Shown here: piece by piece, positions 22,878-31,022 of the stretch | How the letters are laid out: each line of letters starts with the position of its first letter | Numbering within the stretch: the first letter of the stretch is position 1 | DNA from: Actinoplanes campanulatus | GTDB taxonomy: Bacteria; Actinomycetota; Actinomycetes; Mycobacteriales; Micromonosporaceae | Assembly: GCF_014647795.1 (NCBI RefSeq) | Contig: NZ_BMPW01000042.1 | Coordinates: 1-39,575 of the forward strand | Length of the DNA: 39,575 nucleotides | Direction: 5' to 3' | The notes under the pieces: generated by a model | What the model was told of the DNA's origin: nothing | The model's database searches: none | The model's input: only the letters and a program-made list of their open reading frames with translations | Translations under genes and position numbers: made by a program

Positions 22878-25800
22878 ATGGCGCCCACGCCGCCGCTGGA
22901 GACCGCCGACCAGGTGGCCTCGATCGTCGGCACCGTCGCCGGGGTGGCGGCGGCCGCCCGGGGCCGGACCATGCCCCGCCCACGGCTGTGGCCGCTCGTC
23001 ATGCTGACCGCCGGCATGCTCGTCGTCCGTTTCGTGCCGGGCGTACCACCGGCGGCCGGCACGGCGAGCGTCCGGGTCGCCCTGGCGCTGGGCCTCTGCG
23101 CCCTGCTGGTCGCGTTGTGGCCGTCCCCGCCGGCCGCGGGACGTCTGGAGGAGCTGCTGCGGGAGATGCGCGACGCCGGTGCCCGGCATCCGTACCGGTT
23201 CCTGCTCGACGGATCCGCTCCCCCGCTCCCCGACGTGTACGTGCCACGGCGTCCCGTCCTGGTCGTGTCCGATGCGAAGCCCGGCGGGCGGCGCGTGGAT
23301 CCGGCGGAGATCTTCGGCGGCGCCGGACACGCGCTGCTGACCGGACCGGCCGGCGCCGGCAAGTCCGCCCTGGCGACGGTGACCGTGGCCGAGGCCGCCC
23401 GCCGGGTACTGAGCACCGGCGACCACCGGCGGATCGTGATCGCCGTGCCCGCCGCTGATCTGGTCCGGCGGAAGCTGACCGCCGCCCTGGCCGAGGCGTG
23501 CCGTCGCGACTACGGCACCGACGTCGGGCCGGAGCTGTTCGGCCGCCCACCCGGCCGGCGCGGGCGCTGGTGCGTGATCATCGACGGCCTCGACGAGGTC
23601 ACCGGGGGCGCGGACCGTGACCTGCTGCTCGCTCGGTTGCGCGGCCTGCTCGACGATCCGCCGCCGGGGTACCGATTCGTGATCATGTCGCGGCCGCTGG
23701 CCGACACCGAATTCGCCCGGCTGACCGGGCCCGGCGTCACCGCGTACCAGCTGCCGCCGTTCGACCGGGAGGAACTGGACCTCTTCGCCCGCAAGTGGTT
23801 CGCCGCCCGGTACCCCGACCGGGCGACGGCGAACCGCCACACCGGCGAGTTCCTGACCCGGGTGAACAGCGCCCGGCTGGGCCCGGTGGCGTACATACCC
23901 CTGCTCGCCACCATCGCCGCCATGATCCACGCGGACACCGAGATCCCGGCCCGGCCGGGCGAGCTGCGCGAGCTGTTCGCCCAGCATCTGGTCGAGGGCC
24001 GCCGGGAGGTGGCCGAGGCACGGACCGCGCTGAGCACCGCGCTGGCTGGCCGTGGGCGGGCCGGCCAGGAGGCGGTCGGATGGCTGGAGCGAGACTTCCC
24101 CGGCGTCCTGGCCGGGCTGCTGAACGCGCTCGGCGCCGCACGCGTCGCGGACCCCGGAGCGGACCTCGTCACCGCGGCGATGACCTGGCTCGACGGCGCG
24201 GCCCCGCTCCCGTTCACCGGCGCCCTGCCCGGCGCCCGGCGGGTGACGGCCGACCTGCTGCGGGCCACCGGCCTGCTGGCGGCAGGGCAGGGCCGGCTCG
24301 CCTTCCCGGACCAGAGCTTCGCCGAGTTCTTCGCCGCCCAGGAGACGGCCACCGATCTGGATCCGGACGGCTGGCGGGCGATCGCCGCCGACCCGGCCCG
24401 GCGAGGTCTCGCCGCGTTCGCCGCGGAACGGCGGCCGGACGCCGACGACCTGGTCCGATCGCTGCTCGCCGGACCTGACCCGGTCGCGGCCGGCGACATG
24501 ATCGCGAGCGGCGTCCCGGTCACCCCCGGCACCCGGGCCGCCGTGCTGGACACGCTGCTCGAACGGCTCGGCACCGACGCCGCGACCGAGGCGATGCGCG
24601 TGCTCCGGGCGCTCAGCGTGGACGCCGACGTCCTGGCCCGGATGGCCGCGACCGCGCGGGACCGGGCCGTCCCGGGCTGGACCCGGGTGGTGCTCGCCGA
24701 CGCGGTGGCCGACGTGGACCGTGCCACCGGGATCGCGCTGCTACGTGAGGTGTCCGGACAGGTCCCGGCCGACGCGCGCGACTGGGCCCACTACGGCCTG
24801 CGCGAACGGGGTGAGCCGGTGGACGCCGCGGCGCACGGTCCGGAGGGCGACCAGCCGGATCGGACGGCTCTCGGCGGTCTGGCCCGCGAGGCGCTGCGAT
24901 CACGCGCCGCCGACCGTGATTTCGGCATGCTGCAACGGCTGGACGCGGCCGAACGGCTGGCCCGCGACGGCGATCCGGGGCCACTGCGCGATCTGCTCGA
25001 CGAACCCGGCCTGCCGCCGCTGTTCCGGCTCGCCGGCGCGACCGGCCTGGCCGCGCTGGGCGACGACGGCCCGCTGCGGGACCTGGCCGGGCCGGGACCC
25101 GACCTCGCGCTGCGCTACTCGGCCGCCGTCGAACTGTTCCAGCGGAATCCGGCGGCCGCCGCCCCGCACCTACGGGCGATGATCATCGGCCGGATGTCCT
25201 CACCGCTGACGTATGGATGCGCCGCCCGCCTGGCCGACCTGGGCGAACGCGAGTGGCTGATAAGCCTGGCCACCGCCGTGCCGGACCGGTCCCCCTCGCC
25301 CCAGTCGCCGTGGACGGCGGCGCTGCTCGCGGCGGCCGCGACACGACGGCTCAGGAAACTCGGTGACCCGGCCGCCGAGGGGGCGAAGGCACTGCTGTTC
25401 CACCCGGACGGGATGCAACCGGTCCACCGGGCGTTCGACGACGCCGATAAGGTCCCGGCCGGATCCCCGGGATGGACGTTCGACGGATCGCCCGCGACCG
25501 TACGGCTACTGGAGCGGACGATCACCGACCCGGGCGAGCCCCTCGAGAGCCGCCTCAACGCCGTGTCGAGGCTGACCACCATCGTCAACACGGCCACGCC
25601 GGTCAATCTGCGGCGTCTCGGCCTGAGCGACGAGTGGATGGTCGAGATCGTCGGTGGCATGGCGGTGAGCGGCATCCCGTACCCGGTCGAGACCGTTCTG
25701 CCCGCCGGCATCGCGGCGATGTTCGCCGCCCTGGCCGACCGGCCGAGCACGCCGGCCACCTTGCGGGTCGCGCTGACGCAGCGGCTGGCCGTCGACGAGG

Positions 25801-26138
25801 GGCTGCCTCGGCTCTGTGCCCTGGCCGGGAGCCGGGCCGTACCGGCCTGCGTCCGGATCGAAGCGATCCGGGTGGTGGCGGCACGCAGCCCGGCGGCTGC
25901 CCGCCCGCTGCTGGCCACCGTGATCCGCGAACGATGGCTGCCCCGCCCGTTGCGCTGGCTGCTGCTCTATCAGGTCTTCTCCGCGGCTCTGGCCGGTCCG
26001 GACCGGCTCGGCTGGCCGGAGTTCCGCTCGGTGGCCCGCACCACGGCCCGGCTCCACGACGTCCGTTTCCCGCCGGCCCGGCTTCTCCTAGCGCTGGCCG
26101 CGGTGGCGACCCCGCCCGCGCTGGACGGGCAGCGCTGA
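22878..26138 (+). CDS. NACHT-type NTPase with N-terminal membrane helices and helical repeats
   Basis: 1086 residues. Two hydrophobic segments (about 37-52 and 65-82) precede an ATPase of NACHT/STAND type: Walker A TGPAGAGKSALA (155-166), Walker B WCVIIDGLDEVTGG (231-244) with the double-acidic DGLDE signature, sensor FVIMSRPLADTEF, and the winged-helix end FPDQSFAEFFAAQE. Residues about 480-1086 are alpha-helical with HEAT-like periodicity (for example PLRDLLDEPGLPPLFRLAGA). This is the layout of bacterial NLR-like proteins, where the repeats sense and the N-terminus acts, here perhaps at the membrane. It starts 4 bases after the GH65 stop without a clear ribosome binding site. Defence is likely but unproven. 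Confidence 0.8.
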   Translation: MAPTPPLETADQVASIVGTVAGVAAAARGRTMPRPRLWPLVMLTAGMLVVRFVPGVPPAAGTASVRVALALGLCALLVALWPSPPAAGRLEELLREMRDAGARHPYRFLLDGSAPPLPDVYVPRRPVLVVSDAKPGGRRVDPAEIFGGAGHALLTGPAGAGKSALATVTVAEAARRVLSTGDHRRIVIAVPAADLVRRKLTAALAEACRRDYGTDVGPELFGRPPGRRGRWCVIIDGLDEVTGGADRDLLLARLRGLLDDPPPGYRFVIMSRPLADTEFARLTGPGVTAYQLPPFDREELDLFARKWFAARYPDRATANRHTGEFLTRVNSARLGPVAYIPLLATIAAMIHADTEIPARPGELRELFAQHLVEGRREVAEARTALSTALAGRGRAGQEAVGWLERDFPGVLAGLLNALGAARVADPGADLVTAAMTWLDGAAPLPFTGALPGARRVTADLLRATGLLAAGQGRLAFPDQSFAEFFAAQETATDLDPDGWRAIAADPARRGLAAFAAERRPDADDLVRSLLAGPDPVAAGDMIASGVPVTPGTRAAVLDTLLERLGTDAATEAMRVLRALSVDADVLARMAATARDRAVPGWTRVVLADAVADVDRATGIALLREVSGQVPADARDWAHYGLRERGEPVDAAAHGPEGDQPDRTALGGLAREALRSRAADRDFGMLQRLDAAERLARDGDPGPLRDLLDEPGLPPLFRLAGATGLAALGDDGPLRDLAGPGPDLALRYSAAVELFQRNPAAAAPHLRAMIIGRMSSPLTYGCAARLADLGEREWLISLATAVPDRSPSPQSPWTAALLAAAATRRLRKLGDPAAEGAKALLFHPDGMQPVHRAFDDADKVPAGSPGWTFDGSPATVRLLERTITDPGEPLESRLNAVSRLTTIVNTATPVNLRRLGLSDEWMVEIVGGMAVSGIPYPVETVLPAGIAAMFAALADRPSTPATLRVALTQRLAVDEGLPRLCALAGSRAVPACVRIEAIRVVAARSPAAARPLLATVIRERWLPRPLRWLLLYQVFSAALAGPDRLGWPEFRSVARTTARLHDVRFPPARLLLALAAVATPPALDGQR

Positions 26139-26148
26139 CCGGCCGCCG

Positions 26149-26489
26149 CTACGGTGGAGTATGGACATCAGCCACGACCTGAACGTCACCGTGTCGGCGG
26201 CTGGCCGGGACCTCGATGTCGGCGGGTAGTCGGTGGCGCCGGTCAGGCCCACCGTCACCGTGGCCCCGATCTGCTGTTCGGCGCCGGGCCCGATCGACTC
26301 GACGTAGGCGGCGAGGTTCCACTTCCCGCCGAGCAGCAGCGCGGCCAGCGGGGAGATCTTCCACTAACAGTGGATGTAGAACCTGCGGCTGGCTTCCAGG
26401 ACCGAGGACGGGGCGCCGTTGTTGTCCTTGACGATCGCCGTGAACTCGCCCGGCCCGAGCGGTTGCTTCGGGAATTGGATGGGCACCAT
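26149..26489 (-). pseudogene. Small conserved-type protein broken by TAG and a frameshift
   Basis: The ATG at 26489 has an excellent AAAGGAGG site. The product starts MVPIQFPKQPLGPGEFTAIV and continues SSVLEASRRFYIHC to an in-frame TAG at 26364-26366. The same frame carries on sensibly after it: WKISPLAALLLGGKWNLAAY, VESIGPGAEQQIGATVTVGL. At about 26225 one base is missing; DIEVPAS follows in the next frame, and the end is then lost. The style (small soluble beta protein) looks like an actinomycete hypothetical family, but I cannot name it. Two or three separate lesions with an intact ribosome binding site indicate a recent pseudogene. Confidence 0.65.
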
Positions 26490-26613
26490 CGCGGGCCTCC
26501 TTTCACTCCATGCACGCACAGTCACATTCATGTCACCATGAGCAGCAGGGTCGATGCACTCCCTTCGACGATGGTCGATCGGTCCACGCCTTCCGGCCAA
26601 CTGTCCACAGAGG

Positions 26614-26700
26614 TCAAACGACCACGAACACCGGGCATCCGGCCCGCCGCAGCACCGCCCGGCTCACCCGGTCCAACGGCCGCCCGCCCTCGGCCCGGCA
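26614..26700 (-). pseudogene. Universal stress protein, C-terminal relic
   Basis: The last 18 codons before the stop at 26614 read DRVSRAVLRRAGCPVFVV, the final helix and strand of a USP (VSRAVLRHA-CPV in the family). Upstream in any frame I cannot follow the rest of a USP; the DNA to about 27000 looks scrambled. A box at 27043-27059 lies where the promoter would be. It is most simply the tail of a deleted USP gene. Confidence 0.45.
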
Positions 26701-26832
26701 CCAGCGCGGGACGCCGGCGACGCTGTCGGCGCCCCTCACCCTCATGGCAGCGCGCACGATCGGGCCCGAACAGTGCTGGAAGACCCGTTGACAGGCCGTT
26801 GGGCCCTGGTGATGCGAGCTACGGGACCAACC

Positions 26833-26940
26833 GAGCGGTTGCGCGGGCTGTCGGTCGCCGACGCGATGACCACCCCCGCAGTGTGTGGGTACACCGGGCA
26901 CACCGTTCAGGACTTCGCTGAGCGCACCGCCCGCCCGTGC
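26833..26940 (+). pseudogene. Possible CBS-domain relic
   Basis: Reading forward, the codons give ERLRGLSVADAMTTPAVCG followed by HTVQDFAERTARPC. The VADAMTTPAV stretch plus a following helix resembles the start of a CBS domain. Nothing CBS-like continues after it and there is no clear start. It overlaps the antisense region that should hold the USP relic's body. Weak; coincidence is possible. Confidence 0.3.
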
Positions 26941-27042
26941 CCGCACCGCGCAAGGCCTGCCCGCGATAGACAGTCCATGACACACTCCTCGGTCGCACGG
27001 CGCCTGTCCTCCCACCGTGCCGACCGGCCGGGCGGTACCGGC

Positions 27043-27059
27043 AGGGCCGGAGGTGTCCC
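27043..27059 (-). promoter_or_regulatory. Orphan DosR-like box
   Basis: AGGGCCGGAGGTGTCCC has exact arms with a spacer about two bases longer than usual. It lies upstream of the USP relic on the reverse strand. Confidence 0.4.
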
Positions 27060-27142
27060 CAGCCCCGGCCGGGCGTGTCACGATGGGAAACGGTGATGCG
27101 AATGAGGACCCGGCGTGTCCCGCGGCGGCCGGCTGAGCCGTC

Positions 27143-27499
27143 ATGACGTTGGGCGAGATCATCCGAAGGCAGCGCGAACTCGCCGAGCTGTCAATGCGGC
27201 AGCTCGCGGCCATGGTCGGCATCTCCAACCCGTACCCCTCGCAGATCGAACGCGGCCTGCGCGCGCCCTCGGACCGGGTGTTGCAGGCGATCGCGGCGTC
27301 GTTGCGCACCACGGCGGACGCGCTGGTGCAGCAGGTGACCCCGGCCGAGCACCAACCGCCGGCGGTTCTCGACGCCATCGCCGCCGATCCGAATCTGACC
27401 GCCCGGCAGCGGCAGGCGCTCGGCGAGGTCTACGCCGCCATGGTCGAGACGACGGTCGCCCGGCGCGGGCGGCGGACCGCGAACGGCCCGGGGGGCTGA
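27143..27499 (+). CDS. XRE-family helix-turn-helix regulator
   Basis: 118 residues. The HTH is LGEIIRRQRELAELSMRQLA, then AAMVGISNPYPSQIERGLRA and PSDRVLQAIAASLRTT (residues 3-58), the standard five-helix Cro/CI fold. The C-terminal half (AVLDAIAADPNLTARQRQAL, GEVYAAMVET) is a helical extension seen in actinomycete regulators of this size. The ATG at 27143 lacks a strong ribosome binding site. It is isolated: relics lie upstream and a converging phasin-like gene downstream. It may control that neighbour, which is a common pairing, but no operator is evident. Confidence 0.8.
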   Translation: MTLGEIIRRQRELAELSMRQLAAMVGISNPYPSQIERGLRAPSDRVLQAIAASLRTTADALVQQVTPAEHQPPAVLDAIAADPNLTARQRQALGEVYAAMVETTVARRGRRTANGPGG

Positions 27500-27509
27500 C
27501 CCCGGGCCG
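27484..27509. terminator. Hairpin between convergent genes
   Basis: CGGCCCGGGG (27484-27493) pairs with CCCCGGGCCG (27500-27509) around a 6-base loop. It covers the XRE stop and lies 10 bases past the end of the converging gene. Confidence 0.65.
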
Positions 27510-27518
27510 TCGACCGGC

Positions 27519-27819
27519 TCACCGCAGAATGCGGCGGGCGGTGCGGACGTAGGCGGCGCCCACGTCCTCGATGAGACCGGCGGTGACGGTCAGCATCTCC
27601 TTCGCCCACTGGTACGGCGTGATCCTCGCGGCGTCCTTCTCGAACGCGACGAAGTTCGCGACGCCGCGCTCGTAGACGTTCACCGCCAGGCCGCCGATGT
27701 CGCGGCCGATCCGGCTGGACCGGTCCCGCGGGGGGCTCGGCCGGCTTCTCCGGCTTCGGCGCGGCTGCCGCCTTCGGCGGTTCGGCCGTCTTGGCGGGCC
27801 GGGTGGTCGTCGTGGTCAT
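27519..27819 (-). pseudogene. Phasin-like small helical protein with homopolymer frameshift
   Basis: The start MTTTTTRPAKTAEPPKAAAA and KPEKPAEPP is an Ala/Pro/Lys-rich leader. At a run of six C (reverse strand; 27730-27735) the natural continuation shifts frame: DRSSRIGRDIGGLAVNVYERG, then FVAFEKDAARITPYQWAKEM and IEDVGAAYVRTARRIL, ending at the stop 27519-27521. With five C the frame would be intact. The helical part resembles phasin-like proteins. The one-base change in a homopolymer may be a real slip, a phase-variation switch or a sequencing error. No other lesion is seen. Confidence 0.55.
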
Positions 27820-27937
27820 CGCAACCTCCCTTCCTCGGCTCGGTTAGCACGTCAGCCCGATCCTGCTAACCCGGTCAGGGTCGACGGACCTCGATACGTG
27901 ACCGCCCACCAGCCCGGCGGAGGGGGACATTCGGTTC

Positions 27938-27952
27938 GGGACGTTCGGCCCT
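27938..27952 (+). promoter_or_regulatory. DosR-like box before tandem USP
   Basis: GGGACGTTCGGCCCT is a consensus copy 47 bases before the ATG at 28000. A partial copy (GGGGACATTCGGTTC) lies directly upstream at 27923-27937. Confidence 0.65.
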
Positions 27953-27999
27953 GCCCGTCACCGGGCACCCGGCCCACGCTCGGGGTGAGGGGAGGCGTC

Positions 28000-28781
28000 A
28001 TGAGTGTCCGGAAGACGATTCTGGCCGGAACCGACGGCTCCGAATCGGCGCTGACGGCGGTCCGGTGGGCGGCCCTCGAGGCGCAGCGGCGCACCACCAC
28101 GCTGACCGTTCTGCACGCGTACGAGAACTGGCCGAACCCGCCGGATGACGTCCGTGACCAGGCCGAGGCGGTGGCGGCGGAGGCCGAGGAGGCAGTGCTG
28201 CGGCTCACCCCGGCGGTCACCGTGCACAGGGTCGTCGTACTCGGCGATCCGGCCGCCGAGCTGGTGCGCGAGTCCGCCACCGCCGACCTGACCGTGGTCG
28301 GAAATCGCGGCCGGGGCGGGTTCAGCAGCCTGATGCTCGGCTCGGTGAGCCAGCGGGTCGCCGGCCGGGCCGCCTGCTCGGTCGTGGTGGTTCGGGGCCG
28401 CACCCTGGCCTTCACCGACCCGGTCGCGGTCGGGTCGACGACTCGCCGGCCGGCCGGACCGCGATCGCGGAGGCGTTCCGGATCGCCGACGTCCGGGGTG
28501 CCGCGCTCCTGGCCGTGCACGCCTACCGGGCGAGGCTCACCCACCGGGCGAGCGACGAGGCCGACCTGCTCGACCGGCTGCTACGGCCGTGGCGGGAGAA
28601 ATTCCCCGAGGTCTCGGTCGGCACCCTGGTCAACGCCGGCCCGGCGGCCCGCCTGCTGGTCGGTGTCTCACACCAGGCCCAGCTGATCGTGGCCGGCGCG
28701 CACGAACCGGGCGGCCTGCCCGGCGCCGTCACCAGCCAGCTGCTGCATCACGCGGACTGCCCGGTCCTCATCGCCAGGTAG
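28000..28781 (+). pseudogene. Tandem USP split by two frameshifts in the linker
   Basis: Domain 1 is intact: KTILAGTDGSESALTAVRWA, VVVLGDPAAELV and the ATP-loop GNRGRGGFSSLMLGSVSQRV (G-2x-G-9x-G-S), ending CSVVVVRG. At about 28440-28475 two small losses shift the frame: VAVG should be followed by VDDSP, and AIAEAFRIADVRGAALLAVH is found one frame over. Domain 2 then runs to PGAVTSQLLHHADCPVLIAR at 28781. Domain 1 may still be made (with an abnormal tail to 28686), and domain 2 has an internal GTG at 28515. GAGGGGAGG precedes the ATG. Its 3' end overlaps the antisense hydrolase relic. Confidence 0.7.
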
Positions 28782-28896
28782 GCGATCTCGTCGGCGATCG
28801 CCGACTGCAACAGGCCGGGCAGGTCATGCCCCATGCCCGGCCTGCCACCTCGTACGCGATCTCCATGCGGCCGTGCCGCGCGATTCCCGCTGGCAT
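28748..28896 (-). pseudogene. Alpha/beta-hydrolase relic: both ends kept, middle deleted
   Basis: From the ATG at 28896 the start is MPAGIARHGRMEIAYEVAG, the opening of an alpha/beta hydrolase (IAYEVAG before the oxyanion strand). Within a few codons, one frame over, comes GMGHDLPGLLQSAIADEIA, which matches the family's C-terminal motif with the catalytic His (GMGHDLP, then ADEIA). About 230 residues in between, including the nucleophile elbow, are missing. The fragment ends inside the antisense USP. Its box (28932-28945) is intact 36 bases upstream. Confidence 0.7.
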
Positions 28897-28931
28897 GGCT
28901 CCCAGCGTGGCCTCGCGCGGCGACCGCGCAC

Positions 28932-28945
28932 GGGCCGGAAGGCCC
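28932..28945 (-). promoter_or_regulatory. Palindromic DosR-like box before the hydrolase relic
   Basis: GGGCCGGAAGGCCC has full arms around a short spacer, 36 bases before the relic ATG. It overlaps the region just past the alcohol dehydrogenase stop, so a terminator role is also possible. Confidence 0.45.
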
Positions 28946-28949
28946 GCTC

Positions 28950-29987
28950 TCACCGGGTGAGCATCACCTTGAGCGCGCCGGTACGGGCCGGGTCGGCGAA
29001 CACGTCGTACGCCCGCTCCATCTCGTCCAGGCCGAACCGGTGGGTGATCAGCGGTGTCACGTCGAGCTGCCCGGCCACCAGCATGTCCAGCAGCCGTGGC
29101 GTGGAGTAGGTGTCCACCAGCCCGGTGGTGATCGTGACGTTGCGGATCCAGAGCTCTTCCAGGTGCAGCGTCACCGGCTTCCCGTGCACGCCGATGTTGG
29201 CGACCGTCCCGCCCGGACGGACCAGGTCGGTGCACAGCTCGAAGGTCTGCGGCGTGCCGACCGCCTCCATCACCACGTCCGCCCCGAGGCCGCCGGTGAG
29301 CGCCCGGATCGCGCCGAGCGGCACCCGCTCCGGGGTCAGCGTGACGTCGGCGCCCAGGTTCTTGGCGGCCTGGAGGCGGCTCTCCGCCTTGTCGATGACC
29401 ACGATGTGGGCGGGCGAGTAGAGCCGTGCGGTGAGCACCGCGGCCAGCCCGATCGGCCCGGCCCCGACGATCACCACGGTGTCGCCCGGGCGAACCCGGC
29501 CGTTGAGCACCCCCACCTCGTACGAGGTGGGCAGGATGTCCGCCAGCAGCACCGCGTTCTCGCTGCTCACCCGCGACGGCAGCCGGTACGTGGACAGATC
29601 CGCGAACGGGATCCGGGCGTACTCCGACTGCACCCCGTCGATGGTGTGGCCGAGGATCCATCCCCCGCCCGAGCGGCACTGCCCGAAGGCCCGCTCCCGG
29701 CAGAACCGGCAACTGCCGCAGGCCGAGATGCAGGACGCCAGCACCCTGTCGCCGACGGTCAGGCCGGACACCGCGGGGCCCAGCTCCACCACCGTCCCGA
29801 CCGCCTCGTGCCCGAGCACCCGCCCGGGCGCCGTCTCCGGCACGTCCCCTTGGAGAATGTGCAGATCGGTGCCACAGATCGTCACCGCGTCGACCCGGAT
29901 CACCGCGTCCCGCGCGTCACGCACCTCGGCGTCCGGGACCTCCATCCAGGACCGTCGTCCGTCTCCGCCGTACACGAGCCCCTTCAT
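28950..29987 (-). CDS. Zinc-dependent alcohol dehydrogenase, threonine-dehydrogenase-like
   Basis: 345 residues. Catalytic zinc site: VTICGTDLHILQG (Cys near 38) and LGHEAVG. The structural-zinc lobe has ISACGSCRFCRERAFGQC with four cysteines. Rossmann motif VIVGAGPIGLAAVLTARL (about 168-185) followed by VIDKAESRL. The C-terminal part (THRFGLDEMERAYDVF) is typical of the medium-chain family. It likely oxidises a secondary alcohol with NAD(P). GAAGGAGG lies before the ATG. A degenerate box lies 23-37 bases upstream. It is divergent from the ABC exporter. Confidence 0.88.
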   Translation of the reverse strand: MKGLVYGGDGRRSWMEVPDAEVRDARDAVIRVDAVTICGTDLHILQGDVPETAPGRVLGHEAVGTVVELGPAVSGLTVGDRVLASCISACGSCRFCRERAFGQCRSGGGWILGHTIDGVQSEYARIPFADLSTYRLPSRVSSENAVLLADILPTSYEVGVLNGRVRPGDTVVIVGAGPIGLAAVLTARLYSPAHIVVIDKAESRLQAAKNLGADVTLTPERVPLGAIRALTGGLGADVVMEAVGTPQTFELCTDLVRPGGTVANIGVHGKPVTLHLEELWIRNVTITTGLVDTYSTPRLLDMLVAGQLDVTPLITHRFGLDEMERAYDVFADPARTGALKVMLTR

Positions 29988-30010
29988 CGTCGCCTCCTTC
30001 GTCCGTGAAG

Positions 30011-30068
30011 GAACCTTTCGGTCTCACCGTGTGCGGCCGCCGGAGGTGTCCGTAAGGGCCGAAGGGCA
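30011..30068. promoter_or_regulatory. Two degenerate DosR-like boxes in a divergent gap
   Basis: GAACCTTTCGGTCT (30011-30024) and AGGGCCGAAGGGCA (30055-30068) each match one arm well. The first is 24 bases from the alcohol dehydrogenase start, the second 48 bases from the ABC ATPase start. Confidence 0.35.
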
Positions 30069-30116
30069 GGACTTCGGACACTGCCGGCGACGGATGCCGG
30101 CGGCGAGGATGGGGGC

Positions 30117-31022
30117 ATGGCGACCATCGAGGTACGCGACCTGGCCCGCGCGTACGGGCCGGTGCAAGCCGTCGACGGGATCAGCTTCTCGGTCGGCGAC
30201 GGGGAGATCTTCGCGCTGCTCGGTCCCAACGGAGCCGGCAAGACCACCACGGTCGAGATCCTCGAGGGCTACCGTACGCGTGACACCGGCGCCGTGAGCG
30301 TGCTCGGCATGGACCCGGCGACCGGTGGATCCGCCTACCGCGCCCGGATCGGGGTGGTGTTGCAGTCCGCCGGGTTCGAGGAGGAGTTCACCGTCCGTGA
30401 GCTGGTCCGGCTGCAGACCCGGCTGTACCCGCGTGGCCACGACCCGGACGAACTGATCACCCTGGTCGGGCTGGCCGGCAAGAGCCGCTCCCGGGTGAAG
30501 CACCTGTCCGGTGGCCAACGCCGCCGGCTCGACCTGGCGCTCGGGCTGGCCGGCGCCCCCGAACTGCTGTTCCTCGACGAGCCGACCACCGGCTTCGACC
30601 CGGCCGCCCGGCATCACGCCTGGCAACTGATCACCGGCCTGCGCGAGCTCGGCACCACGATCCTGCTCACCACCCACTATCTGGAGGAGGCGCAGCGGCT
30701 GGCCGACCGGGTGGCCGTGATGCGGGACGGCCGGCTGATCGCCGTCGGCGCGCCCGAGCAGCTACGGGCCGGCAGCGACCTGCCCACCGTGATCGGCTTC
30801 GACCTACCGCCCGGCGTGCCCGTCGCGGATCTCCCGCTACTGAGCGCCGCACCGTCGGTGACCCACCGACGGATCCGGGTGGAGTCGCGTGATCCGCAGT
30901 CTGACACGTGGCGGCTTACCGGCTGGGCCCGGGACCACGGCCTCGACCTGCCGGATCTCATGGTGGCCCCACCGACGCTGGAGGAGGTCTACCTGGCACT
31001 GACCGAGGAGGCGGCCCGATGA
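30117..31022 (+). CDS. ABC-2 exporter ATPase (DrrA/CcmA-like)
   Basis: 301 residues. Walker A GPNGAGKTTTVEIL (about 36-49), Q-loop VVLQSAG, signature LSGGQRRRLDLALGLA, Walker B LLFLDEPTTGFDP and H-loop LLTTHYLEEAQRL, then a C-terminal region ending TLEEVYLALTEE as in DrrA-type exporters. It powers the adjacent permease, with which it overlaps (ATGA). Substrate unknown; such pairs export lipids, antibiotics or other hydrophobic compounds. The ribosome binding site is weak (GCGAGG). Confidence 0.92.
   Translation: MATIEVRDLARAYGPVQAVDGISFSVGDGEIFALLGPNGAGKTTTVEILEGYRTRDTGAVSVLGMDPATGGSAYRARIGVVLQSAGFEEEFTVRELVRLQTRLYPRGHDPDELITLVGLAGKSRSRVKHLSGGQRRRLDLALGLAGAPELLFLDEPTTGFDPAARHHAWQLITGLRELGTTILLTTHYLEEAQRLADRVAVMRDGRLIAVGAPEQLRAGSDLPTVIGFDLPPGVPVADLPLLSAAPSVTHRRIRVESRDPQSDTWRLTGWARDHGLDLPDLMVAPPTLEEVYLALTEEAAR

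Noticed and set aside
20765-23416. An 883-codon open frame on the reverse strand
   Set aside because: It is antisense to GH65 and NACHT genes with clear motifs, and its product is low-complexity Arg/Gly/Val/His sequence. High GC creates such frames.
26161-26229. Forward 22-codon frame MDISHDLNV...
   Set aside because: Antisense to the broken small gene, no ribosome binding site and no family.
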